The notes beneath the pieces are model-generated. The model was not told where the DNA came from and made no database searches. It worked only from the letters and a program-made list of their open reading frames with translations. From assembly GCA_002295885.1 (NCBI GenBank), contig DBGM01000051.1, positions 1 to 59,317 of the forward strand: a stretch of 59,317 bases of DNA, read 5' to 3'. A program made the position numbers and the translations under genes. The DNA is from Phycisphaerales bacterium UBA854. Lineage in GTDB: Bacteria > Planctomycetota > Phycisphaerae > Phycisphaerales > SM1A02. Shown here one piece after another: positions 16,215 to 24,197 of this stretch (the stretch's first letter is position 1; every line of letters starts with the position of its first letter).

Positions 16215-16305
16215 ACAGGGCACCCGACCTTTGACAGAGGTGCTATCGTGACTCGTGCCCGCTTCGAATGGAAAGCGGATGCGTTCGAATGAGAAAGGTC
16301 TGCCC

Positions 16306-17727
16306 ATGCCACGCTCCCAAACCACCGCGATCATGACGGTGACCGTCAGCACGCTGCTCTCCTGCCTCGCCGTCCCGGTCCTCGCCGACGAATCGACCGA
16401 ACCGGCCCCGGTGAATGAACTCCACACTGTGAAGCTCGGCACGCTCGAGAAGACGTGGGATGGAATGCTGCGACTCGAGACCAACCGATCCCGACCGGTC
16501 AAGATCGGTGCGGAACAGTACAGCCGGTCCGCCGAGATCGCCGAGGTGCTGGTCCGTTCCGGCACCGTCCGCAAGGGCGACGTCATCCTCCGGCTCGACA
16601 CCACCGAGATCGACGAGGCGATCCGGGATGCGAAGATCGCCCTGGAGGAGCGCAAGGTCCAGATCGAGATCGCGGATCGGACACGGGCCATCGAAGATGA
16701 ATCCATGGCCATCTCGATGGAGCGGACGGTCAAGTCCGAGGAGCGGGCCCAGCGGGATCTCGAGCTCTTCGAACGATTCCGCGCCGACATGATGAAGCAG
16801 CGCCAGCAGATGAGTCTGGAATACAGCCAGTTCCGGGTCGATGATGCCGACGAAGAGCTCCGTCAACTCCAGGAGATGTACGGCGACACCACCCTGGCCG
16901 ACCAGACGAAGGACATCGTGCTCAACCGGGCCAAGCGCAGCCTGAACCAGTCGCAGCGGAGCTTCGCCATGGCGAAGACCGAACACACGCTGTTCGAGAA
17001 GTACGACTTTCCGGACCGCGTCATCGACATCAAGGACGGCGCACGATGGAAGGCGACCGACCTCGAGCACGCCAAGATCCGCGAGAAACTGGCCATGATG
17101 CGACGGGAACTCGATCTCGCCGGTGAACGCCGTGCCCTCGACAAGCTGCAGGAGCGGCTCGACGATCTCGAGGCCGACCGGAAACGCTTCACCGTCACGG
17201 CGCCCATCGATGGTGTCCTCACTCGCATCAACCTCGAGACGGGCGACACGCTCGGAATGCAGCAGGGCTTCGCACAGGTACACGACCTGAGCCAGCTGGC
17301 CCTCAAGGGGAAGATCGACGCCATCGATCTCAACGTCCTGCAGGAAGGCATGGCCGTCGACGTCGAGGTACCCGCCTTTCCGGGATTCGGCTTCGACGGG
17401 ACCATCCGGTCCATCGGCCTGATCGGCTCCCCCTCCGGATCCTCCACCTCGTTCCCGATCGAGGTCGAGATGAAGTCCGAGGATGATAGACTCCGGCTGG
17501 GCATCGCCTGCAACGTCAAGGCGAGCCGAAGCTTCCGGAACGTCCTGACCGTGCCGATGGAGGCCGTGCAGCACGATGGAGATCGCACCCACGTCCTGGT
17601 GCAGCGGGGTGAGAACACCATCGAACAGGACGTCGTCCTCGGCCTCGACAACGGCACGGACGTCGTGGTGCTGTCCGGGCTGAAGAACGGCGACGTTGTC
17701 GTGCTGACCGGCGGAGAGGACGAGTAG
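16306..17727 (+). CDS. HlyD-like periplasmic adaptor (membrane fusion) protein
   Basis: A 473-residue exported protein. A signal peptide (TVTVSTLLSCLAVPVLADE) ends near residue 30. A barrel-sandwich/lipoyl-like half motif (VLVRSGTVRKGDVILRLDT) precedes a long charged coiled coil of roughly 200 residues. The second half motif follows (FTVTAPIDGVLTRINLETGD), then a beta-barrel (VDVEVPAFPGFGFDGTIRSI) and a membrane-proximal domain. This is the order found in adaptors of tripartite exporters. The start at 16306 is preferred over GTG 16255 or ATG 16279 because an AAAGG lies upstream and it begins the signal peptide. No inner-membrane pump or outer-membrane channel is adjacent; the partner gene 4 bp downstream is a QW-motif lipoprotein. 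Confidence 0.82.
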   Translation: MPRSQTTAIMTVTVSTLLSCLAVPVLADESTEPAPVNELHTVKLGTLEKTWDGMLRLETNRSRPVKIGAEQYSRSAEIAEVLVRSGTVRKGDVILRLDTTEIDEAIRDAKIALEERKVQIEIADRTRAIEDESMAISMERTVKSEERAQRDLELFERFRADMMKQRQQMSLEYSQFRVDDADEELRQLQEMYGDTTLADQTKDIVLNRAKRSLNQSQRSFAMAKTEHTLFEKYDFPDRVIDIKDGARWKATDLEHAKIREKLAMMRRELDLAGERRALDKLQERLDDLEADRKRFTVTAPIDGVLTRINLETGDTLGMQQGFAQVHDLSQLALKGKIDAIDLNVLQEGMAVDVEVPAFPGFGFDGTIRSIGLIGSPSGSSTSFPIEVEMKSEDDRLRLGIACNVKASRSFRNVLTVPMEAVQHDGDRTHVLVQRGENTIEQDVVLGLDNGTDVVVLSGLKNGDVVVLTGGEDE

Positions 17728-17731
17728 CACC

Positions 17732-18880
17732 GTGCGTTGCGGATCACTCCTGATCGAATTCACCCTGCTCGCCGTGCTCGCCGGCTGCCAAGGACCACGA
17801 CGCACCGCCGTCGAGGCGCAGGATGCGGCCGTGGCATGGATGATCGAACACCAGAACCCCGACGGTTCCTGGGGCACGATCGACGCGTCGCGTCCGTACC
17901 AGATCTACCTCGACACCCAGTCGAGCCATCAGGCCTTCGGCGGAGCGACCTCCGCGCTGGGGGTCATGAGTCTCGTGGAGCCGAGCCGCACCGATCCCGC
18001 GGCCGAAGCGAGTCTGCAGCGGGGCGTGGAGCATCTGGTGACGATGCCCGAGGTCGGCAAGGCCAGCGGAAACACCTTCTACGACATCTGGACGCACACG
18101 TACATGATTTCCGCTCTGTGCCGGGTCGTCGACGACCCCCGGTTTGCGGGATCCCGGGACCGGATCGTCGCGGTGATCGAACGCGAGATCGACATCCTGC
18201 GGGACCGGCAGGGACTCGACGGGGGGTGGGGATACTACGACTTCGAGTACATCCTCGAGAATCCGAGTGGGGACCAGAGCACCAGCTTCAACACCGCCGC
18301 AGTGCTGCTTGCGCTCGAGGAAGCGCGGGCACGTGGATTCGAAGTCGATCCGCAGATGGTCGAGGACGGCATCAAGGCGGTGGAACGGATGCGTCTGCCC
18401 AACGGAGCCTACGCCTACGGCACCTACGCGCAGTACCGCCCACAGGCACCCTACAACATGCTCAAAGGTTCGCTCGGCCGGTCCCAGCCGTGCAACCTCT
18501 CCCTGCATGAACTCGAACGGAACATCACGCTCGAGCAGATGCAGGCGGGCGTGGAGGCGCTGCGTCGCGACCACCACTACATCGAGATCGGCCGGGGACG
18601 GAAGATCCCGCACGAGGCCTACTACTCGACGTCGGGCTACTACTACTTCTTCGGACACTACTACGCGGGGATGGTCATCGAGGAGCTCGAGGAACCGTCA
18701 CGCGGAGAGTTGGCCCTCTGGCTGCAGGACGTGATGATCGACGTGCAGGATCCGGCGGGTAGCTGGTTCGACTATCCCCTGTACGGATACGGTCACCCGT
18801 ACGGCACCGCGTACGGTCTGCTGGTGCTGCAGTCGACGCACCGGTCCCTGGCGTCCGGAACGGACGCCGCCGGAAACTGA
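17732..18880 (+). CDS. Lipoprotein with terpene-cyclase-like (QW-motif) alpha-toroid fold
   Basis: A 382-residue protein starting at GTG 17732, 4 bp after the adaptor gene. The N-terminus has a lipobox (LLAVLAGC, Cys near residue 19). At least three QxxxGxW motifs are visible (QNPDGSW, QGLDGGW and QDPAGSW), with further helical repeats (LPNGAYAYGTY). This matches the alpha/alpha toroid shared by squalene cyclases, prenyltransferases and some polysaccharide-related proteins. I do not see a DxDD cyclase motif, so enzymatic cyclase activity should not be assumed. It is likely membrane-anchored on the periplasmic side and works with the preceding adaptor. The function is unknown. Confidence 0.72.
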   Translation: MRCGSLLIEFTLLAVLAGCQGPRRTAVEAQDAAVAWMIEHQNPDGSWGTIDASRPYQIYLDTQSSHQAFGGATSALGVMSLVEPSRTDPAAEASLQRGVEHLVTMPEVGKASGNTFYDIWTHTYMISALCRVVDDPRFAGSRDRIVAVIEREIDILRDRQGLDGGWGYYDFEYILENPSGDQSTSFNTAAVLLALEEARARGFEVDPQMVEDGIKAVERMRLPNGAYAYGTYAQYRPQAPYNMLKGSLGRSQPCNLSLHELERNITLEQMQAGVEALRRDHHYIEIGRGRKIPHEAYYSTSGYYYFFGHYYAGMVIEELEEPSRGELALWLQDVMIDVQDPAGSWFDYPLYGYGHPYGTAYGLLVLQSTHRSLASGTDAAGN

Positions 18881-18886
18881 ATCGGA

Positions 18887-20248
18887 TCAGAGGCCCGAGA
18901 GCCGACCGGTCGAATCTCCGAACCGGTCCACCGGAACGTCCATCCGGTCCAGCAGCGACGTGTAGAGATTGCACAACGGCGTGCCGGACTCGAACGCGAC
19001 GTGTCGACCGGGATCCAGCGTGCCGCCTCCCCCGCCCGCGAGCAGGACCGGAAGGTCGTCGTGGTTGTGGCGGTTGCCGTCCCCGATCGCGCTTCCGTAC
19101 ACCACCATGCAGTTGTCCAGGAGGGTGCCGTCCCCCTCGGGCTCGCTGGCGAGCCGATCCACGAACCGGGCGAACCGGCCCACGTTGAAGCGGTCGATCC
19201 GACGGATCTTGTCGATCATCGTCTGGTCGCCCTTGTGATGCGAGAGCTGGTGGTGCCCCTCGGCCACGTCGAGGAAGGGGAAGGAACGGTTCGAACCCTC
19301 GTTGGCCCACATGAAGCTTGCCACGCGGGTCTGATCGAGCTTGAAGGCGAGGATCATCAGCTCCGACATGACGTCGAGATGCTCCCGGTAGTCGCCGGGG
19401 ATGCCCTCGGGCCGTTCGAAGGTCGTCAACTGGGCGGGATCCTGCTCCATCGTCTCGACCAGTTCGATCCGACGCTCGAGGGAGCGGACTGATTCGAAGT
19501 ATTCGTCGAGCCGAAGTCGATCGGCGCGCCCCAGCTGGGCGGCCAGTCGGCGGCCGTCCTCCCGGACGTAGTCCAGGATGCTGCGCCGACGACGCATCCG
19601 CTCGTACCGGGCCTCCAGCGTCTCGCGACCGGGTCCGAGCGAGAAAAGCCGTTCGAACACGAGCCGCGGATTCGTCTCCTTGACGTTCGGCGTCCTCGCC
19701 GAGCGCCAGGAGATGTTGGTGGAGTACACGCACGAGTAGCCGGAGTCGCACTGCCCCGACTGGCGTCCCCCTTCGCACCCCAGTTCGAGGGACGAGAATC
19801 TGGTCTGTCCTTCGAGATGGCTCGCCGCGATCTGATCCACGGAGACCCCCGCGGAGATGTTCGCTCCGGACGTCTTGTAGGGATGGGCTCCGGTCAGGAA
19901 GCAGGCGGACGATCGCGCGTGATCGCCGGGACCGTCTCCCAACGCCTTCGCGTTGTGGTGGGCGAGTCCACTGAGCACCGAGACGTGCTCACGCACCCGT
20001 TCCAGCGGCTTGAGAAGGTGCGAAGGCGTCCAGTCGGTTCCCGTCCCGGTCGGAGCCCAGTGCGGCGCGTGCACGCCGTTGGGTACGAACAGGAAGGCGA
20101 GTCGCACGGGAGGACCACCACCGGTCGACGCGGCCACGCTCGAGGCCGCTCCGGCGACGGACGTCGACATGGCTTCCAACCAGGGCAGGGCCATGGTGGT
20201 GCCGAGGCCTCGGAGCATCGTGCGTCGGGTGGGTCCGGATCCGTTCAT
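18887..20248 (-). CDS. DUF1552 domain-containing Tat-exported protein
   Basis: A 453-residue protein with an N-terminal twin-arginine-like signal (TRRTMLRGLGTTMALPWLEA). The body has the DUF1552 pattern: LAFLFVPNGVHAPHW, VLSGLAHHNAKALGDGPGDH, ACFLTGAHP and the Cys-rich stretch LELGCEGGRQSGQCDSGYSC. In planctomycetes this family is encoded next to DUF1592/DUF1588 cytochromes and is thought to work with them outside the cytoplasm, but its reaction is undetermined. The start overlaps the stop of the DUF1592 gene by 4 bp (ATGA), so translation is coupled. The 3' end lies 6 bp from the convergent lipoprotein gene. Confidence 0.9.
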   Translation of the reverse strand: MNGSGPTRRTMLRGLGTTMALPWLEAMSTSVAGAASSVAASTGGGPPVRLAFLFVPNGVHAPHWAPTGTGTDWTPSHLLKPLERVREHVSVLSGLAHHNAKALGDGPGDHARSSACFLTGAHPYKTSGANISAGVSVDQIAASHLEGQTRFSSLELGCEGGRQSGQCDSGYSCVYSTNISWRSARTPNVKETNPRLVFERLFSLGPGRETLEARYERMRRRRSILDYVREDGRRLAAQLGRADRLRLDEYFESVRSLERRIELVETMEQDPAQLTTFERPEGIPGDYREHLDVMSELMILAFKLDQTRVASFMWANEGSNRSFPFLDVAEGHHQLSHHKGDQTMIDKIRRIDRFNVGRFARFVDRLASEPEGDGTLLDNCMVVYGSAIGDGNRHNHDDLPVLLAGGGGGTLDPGRHVAFESGTPLCNLYTSLLDRMDVPVDRFGDSTGRLSGL

Positions 20249-22473
20249 GCCGCGTCCTCGGGGGCTGCTCGTCGGAGGAACGCATCGGACTCGATGATCT
20301 CGATGATCAGTCGCTGCATGCGTGGGTCCTCCTTGAGTACGTCGACCAGATCCAGGAGCAGGGCTTCATCATTGAATCCGACCGGTCGTCCGAGTGCGAA
20401 CACCAGCATATGACGGGCCAATGAACGAAGGAAGGCTGGATCTCCGAGAAGGACCTCCTGCAGGCCCCCCACCCCCTCGAAGACCCTTCCATCGGGCAGT
20501 TCCGCCTTGAGATCGAGCTCACCGATCTCGTCCGTACTGCGCATCCGCCCCACCGCATCGAACGATTCCATGGCCAGGCCGAGCGGATCCATCCTGGCGT
20601 GGCACGCACGACAGGCGGGATCGGAGTTGTGCAGCGACATCAGTTCGCGAAGTCCGAGCTGCTCATTCGCACCTTCGGCCTCCGGCAGGGCGTCGATGCC
20701 CGGTGGTGGTGGCGGCGGTGGATCGTCGAGCAGCACCTCGAGGATCCACTTGCCCCGCTTCACCGGAGCCGTGCGGGTCGGATTCGACGTCGCGGTGAGC
20801 ATGCTGGCGTGGCCGAAGATCCCCCGCGGCCGATCGGCTGCGAGGTCGATCCGGATCATCTCCGACGCCCCCCGTTCCAGCTCGAGTCCGTAGTGATCGG
20901 CGAGCGGAGCATCCACGTAGGTATAGTCCCCGTCGAGCAGATCCCAGACCGGCCGGTCGCGTCGGACGATCTCGTCGAAGAAGCTCACCGTCTCCTCCTT
21001 CATCGATTCGAGCAGTTCCGCGCTAACACCCGGAAACCGACCCGGATCGGGCGTGAGCTCGGGAAGCGAGCGGATCTGCAGCCACTGGGTGGCGAACTGC
21101 TCGGCGAGGGAGCGGGATCTGGGATCGGCGAGCATTCGTCTGGTCTGCAGAAGCCGGGCGGTGCGATCGTGCAGCTCGCCGGCAAAGCCGGCGCGCAGCA
21201 GTTCCCGGTCCGGCGTGGAGCTCCAGAGGAAGGAGGCCATGCGGACCGCAATCTCGTGACCGTGGAGGAGGCGGGATGCTTCGCCCTCTGGTTCATCCTC
21301 GGTGCGCAGGAGGAAGGACGGACTGACCAGCATCGCGGTCAGACAGACGCGCAGGCGGTCCTCCATGCTTGCATCGACGGAGCAGGTTTCGTCGGACAGA
21401 TCGACCAGTCGTTCCACCTCCGCCGGTTCGACCGGTCGACGCCAGACCCGCGGCAGCACCTGCGCGAGCATGCGGCCCAGATGCGACCGGTTGGATTCGC
21501 CGGCCCGGACCGCCGGAAGGTTCCGCTGGAACTCAGTGGGACGCACCCGGTCGATCGGTCCGGTCACGCCCATCCACTGCACGGCGGCGTTCCGGTCCCG
21601 CTGGGCGGGATCGGGATCGTCCGGCTCGTAGTAGTCGTTGACGAAGACGAGTTCCACGGACGTCTCCCCTTCCCGGAGATCGATCCGACGCTCGTAGGTC
21701 CCCGCTTCGGCCTGCGATACGGGTACATCCACCACATCCTTGCGCTTGCCGTCCACCCGGAGTTCGAGTCGCACGGGATCGGGACCGGCCTGCTGACCGA
21801 ACGCGCCGAACCGGATCAGATAGGTCCCGTCGCGGGGCAGCGACCAGGAGGAGCCGACGGCACCGCGGGACGTCATCCATCGGAAACCCGTCCGATCCGA
21901 CACCCGACCACGGACATCCAGGTCCCGCGCCTCGATCCGGCGTTCCTCCCACCCGGGATGCGACTCGTCCCGGATCGCGCGACGGGCCACCTCCTCGGCG
22001 GCGTCGAAGTACTTCTCCAGCAGCAGCGGCGGAAGCGAGAGCACGTCGGCGGTGGTGTCGAATCCCTCCCCGACCCCGTCGGCGGGGAAGCGGTCGGCGA
22101 CGTCGATCTCCACGTCGAACAGATCGCGGATGATCCGCTGGTACTCCACGTTGTTCAGCCGTCGCGGGCCCACCCGTCCGGGCGAGGCGGCGGCGCGGGC
22201 GAGCGGTTCGATGCGTCCCTCGACCCACTCCTGCATCCGGAGGTAGTCCTCGTCGGCGGGTCGATCGAAGTTCGTCGGCGGCATGTCGCGGGAGCGGAGT
22301 CTGGTGCGGATCGCCAGCCACGCGTCGGCGTCGGCCGGGTCGGCGGCGGCCAGGACCTGTTCCAGGTCGAGCCCCCCCTTCGCCGTCCCGTCACCGTGGC
22401 AATCGAAGCAGTACTGCTGGAACGCAGGAAGCGGCGTTGCCCCGATCGACGATGCGAGAACCAGAAACAGCAT
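20245..22473 (-). CDS. DUF1592 family diheme c-type cytochrome (DUF1587/1592/1588/1585 architecture)
   Basis: A 742-residue exported protein. A short signal peptide is followed at once by a PSCyt1-like heme site CFDCH (Cys22-Cys25-His26) and GTAKGGLDLE. Next comes the DUF1587 region (GPRRLNNVEYQRIIRDLFDV), a carbohydrate-binding-like beta domain, DUF1592/DUF1588 stretches (RKPVEPAEV-like, FLLRTEDEP, FLWSSTPD, FGHASMLTATSNPTRTAPVK), and a second heme motif CRACH near residue 622 before DUF1585. This multi-domain layout is characteristic of planctomycetes. ATG 22473 is favoured over GTG 22479 because TAGTCT lies 7 nt upstream of it. It is the first gene of a pair with the DUF1552 gene. Confidence 0.93.
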   Translation of the reverse strand: MLFLVLASSIGATPLPAFQQYCFDCHGDGTAKGGLDLEQVLAAADPADADAWLAIRTRLRSRDMPPTNFDRPADEDYLRMQEWVEGRIEPLARAAASPGRVGPRRLNNVEYQRIIRDLFDVEIDVADRFPADGVGEGFDTTADVLSLPPLLLEKYFDAAEEVARRAIRDESHPGWEERRIEARDLDVRGRVSDRTGFRWMTSRGAVGSSWSLPRDGTYLIRFGAFGQQAGPDPVRLELRVDGKRKDVVDVPVSQAEAGTYERRIDLREGETSVELVFVNDYYEPDDPDPAQRDRNAAVQWMGVTGPIDRVRPTEFQRNLPAVRAGESNRSHLGRMLAQVLPRVWRRPVEPAEVERLVDLSDETCSVDASMEDRLRVCLTAMLVSPSFLLRTEDEPEGEASRLLHGHEIAVRMASFLWSSTPDRELLRAGFAGELHDRTARLLQTRRMLADPRSRSLAEQFATQWLQIRSLPELTPDPGRFPGVSAELLESMKEETVSFFDEIVRRDRPVWDLLDGDYTYVDAPLADHYGLELERGASEMIRIDLAADRPRGIFGHASMLTATSNPTRTAPVKRGKWILEVLLDDPPPPPPPGIDALPEAEGANEQLGLRELMSLHNSDPACRACHARMDPLGLAMESFDAVGRMRSTDEIGELDLKAELPDGRVFEGVGGLQEVLLGDPAFLRSLARHMLVFALGRPVGFNDEALLLDLVDVLKEDPRMQRLIIEIIESDAFLRRAAPEDAA

Positions 22474-22480
22474 GACCACG

Positions 22481-22486
22481 AGACTA
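22481..22486 (-). promoter_or_regulatory. Candidate -10 box (TAGTCT) for the DUF1592-DUF1552 operon
   Basis: TAGTCT on the minus strand, 7 nt before ATG 22473. It favours this start over the in-frame GTG at 22479. Confidence 0.38.
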
Positions 22487-22536
22487 CCACCGACCGGCCC
22501 GTGGTAGGCTGGGGAACTTCAATGAAAGGAAGAGCA

Positions 22537-23250
22537 ATGCGACTCCTGCTGGGCAGCGGTGGTTTCAGGACCGAGGAACGCAAGGCGATCTACCGGGATC
22601 GGATGCGGACCCACTTCGGCGACGTCGAACGGATCCTGTTCGTACCGTGGGCCCTCAATGACCACGACCGGTACGTGCAGCTCATGCACGAGAAGGGGCT
22701 GGACGCCGGTTACGTCCTGGAGGGCATCCACACCTTCGAGGATCCGGTGGCCGCCGTGGAGTCGTGCGAAGGCATCTACATCGGCGGCGGCAACACCTTC
22801 CGTCTGACATCCGATCTCCACCGCCATGGTGTGCTCGAGACGATCCGGCGTCGGGTCCGCGATGGACTGCCCTACATGGGCGTCAGCGCTGGCACCAACG
22901 TGGCGTGCCCGACGATGCAGACCACGAACGACATGCCGATCACCATGCCGGCATCGTTCGAGACCCTCGGACTGGTGCCCTTCCAGGTCAACGCCCACTA
23001 CTACGACGGCCAGATCCATGTGAAGTCCGGCGACGGGTTCGTCGAGCATTTCGGGGAGACCCGGGACGACCGCATCCGCGAGTTCCATGAGATGAACGAG
23101 GCGCCGGTGCTGGGCCTCTGGGAGGGCGGACTGCTCGAGATCGACGGCGACTCCGTATCGCTCATCGGTTCCTCGGCCAGGCTCTTCCGCCGCGGCGATC
23201 AGCCGCTGGATGTGCAGGACGGTGCGGATCTGTCGTATCTGCTGAGTTGA
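22537..23250 (+). CDS. pepE: Dipeptidase E-like serine peptidase (S51)
   Basis: A 237-residue cytoplasmic enzyme of the class I glutamine amidotransferase-like fold. It shows MRLLLGSGGF at the N-terminus, YIGGGNTFRL, and the nucleophile elbow GVSAGTNVACP with the catalytic Ser in SAGTN, followed by ITMPASFETLGLVPFQVNAH. PepE enzymes cleave Asp-X dipeptides. ATG 22537 has AAAGGAAGA directly upstream; an in-frame ATG at 22522 is less likely. The 3' end overlaps the convergent DMT transporter gene by about 52 bp. It diverges from the cytochrome operon. Confidence 0.9.
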   Translation: MRLLLGSGGFRTEERKAIYRDRMRTHFGDVERILFVPWALNDHDRYVQLMHEKGLDAGYVLEGIHTFEDPVAAVESCEGIYIGGGNTFRLTSDLHRHGVLETIRRRVRDGLPYMGVSAGTNVACPTMQTTNDMPITMPASFETLGLVPFQVNAHYYDGQIHVKSGDGFVEHFGETRDDRIREFHEMNEAPVLGLWEGGLLEIDGDSVSLIGSSARLFRRGDQPLDVQDGADLSYLLS

Positions 23251-24197
23251 GGATCGACCTCCTCCGGCGCGTCCCCGCCCGCTAGGAAGAGCAGCCCCAC
23301 CCCGACGACGGCGATCAGCGCACCCAGCACGGCCCGCGCGGTGATGTGCTCGCCTTCCACCAGCCGGGCTACGGGCAAGATGAAGATCGGTGACAGGCTC
23401 ATCAACGTCGCCGCAATACCGGCATCGACGCGATCGATCGAGACAAGACTCAGCCAGACCCCGAGCACGGGCCCGAAGATCGCACCCAGCACGATCAGGA
23501 CCGAGACGACGCCCAGTCCCCGCTGCGCGGTGGATTCGTTCGTGCCGCGGTCCATGCTGCGCGTTCCCATCAGCGCCGCCATCAGCAGGGTGGCCGACAG
23601 CGTGCCCAGAATCATGCGTACGAGGGTAGCGGTCCAGGGATCGATCGTCTGCCCGTCGATTCCGTCCATGCCCAGTTTGGCGAGGATCAGTCCGACCGCC
23701 TGCCCGATGCCTCCGAGGAATCCCAGGAATACGCCCCGAGCGGGGTTCGGATACTCGCGTCCCGCATCCCCGGTCCGCCGTTCGCAGACCACCCAGGCAA
23801 TGCCGCCGAGGGTGACGACGATGCCCAGCATCGCCAGCCAGCCCAAGGGCTGATCGAGGACCGGCCAGGCGATTACCGCGGTCAGCGCCGGCGCCACGGT
23901 CATCATCAGGGTGCTGATCCGGGGACCGGCGTCCACCAGGGCGCGGAAGAGAAACTGATCACCCAACGCCAGACCAATGACGCCGGACAGACCGAGGTAC
24001 CACCACGACGAGGCGGGCACCTCGGGCCACCACGATCCGAAGAACAGTCCGTGCACGACCAGCAGGATGGCCAACGCGGCCCAGAGCCGGGTCACATTGA
24101 CGACCGTCGCACCGACCCGACGTCCGGCTTCGGTGAAGGCCAGCGCAGTGACGACCCAGCACGACGCCGCGCCGATCGCCGCGAGTTCACCGATCAC
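23199..24197 (-). CDS. EamA/DMT family transporter
   Basis: A 332-residue protein with ten predicted membrane segments in two EamA halves. Recognisable stretches include GAASCWVVTALAFTEAGRRV, a second-half repeat with GIAATLMSLSPIFILPVARL and the terminal helix ALIAVVGVGLLFLAG. Such proteins export small metabolites; the substrate is unknown. The chosen start is GTG 24197, with GGAGG about 10 nt upstream, and it overlaps the oligopeptidase B stop by 11 bp; ATG 24230 would overlap more. Likely co-transcribed with the oligopeptidase gene. Confidence 0.86.
   Translation of the reverse strand: MIGELAAIGAASCWVVTALAFTEAGRRVGATVVNVTRLWAALAILLVVHGLFFGSWWPEVPASSWWYLGLSGVIGLALGDQFLFRALVDAGPRISTLMMTVAPALTAVIAWPVLDQPLGWLAMLGIVVTLGGIAWVVCERRTGDAGREYPNPARGVFLGFLGGIGQAVGLILAKLGMDGIDGQTIDPWTATLVRMILGTLSATLLMAALMGTRSMDRGTNESTAQRGLGVVSVLIVLGAIFGPVLGVWLSLVSIDRVDAGIAATLMSLSPIFILPVARLVEGEHITARAVLGALIAVVGVGLLFLAGGDAPEEVDPQLSRYDRSAPSCTSSG

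Noticed and set aside
16231..16249. TTGACA plus TATCGT as a sigma-70 promoter for the adaptor gene
   Set aside because: The spacing is about 7 bp, far too short for a -35/-10 pair.
20599..22536. Upstream extension of the pepE frame and antisense to the DUF1592 gene
   Set aside because: The minus-strand cytochrome with heme motifs is the real gene; the extension ends where pepE has its own ribosome binding site and start.
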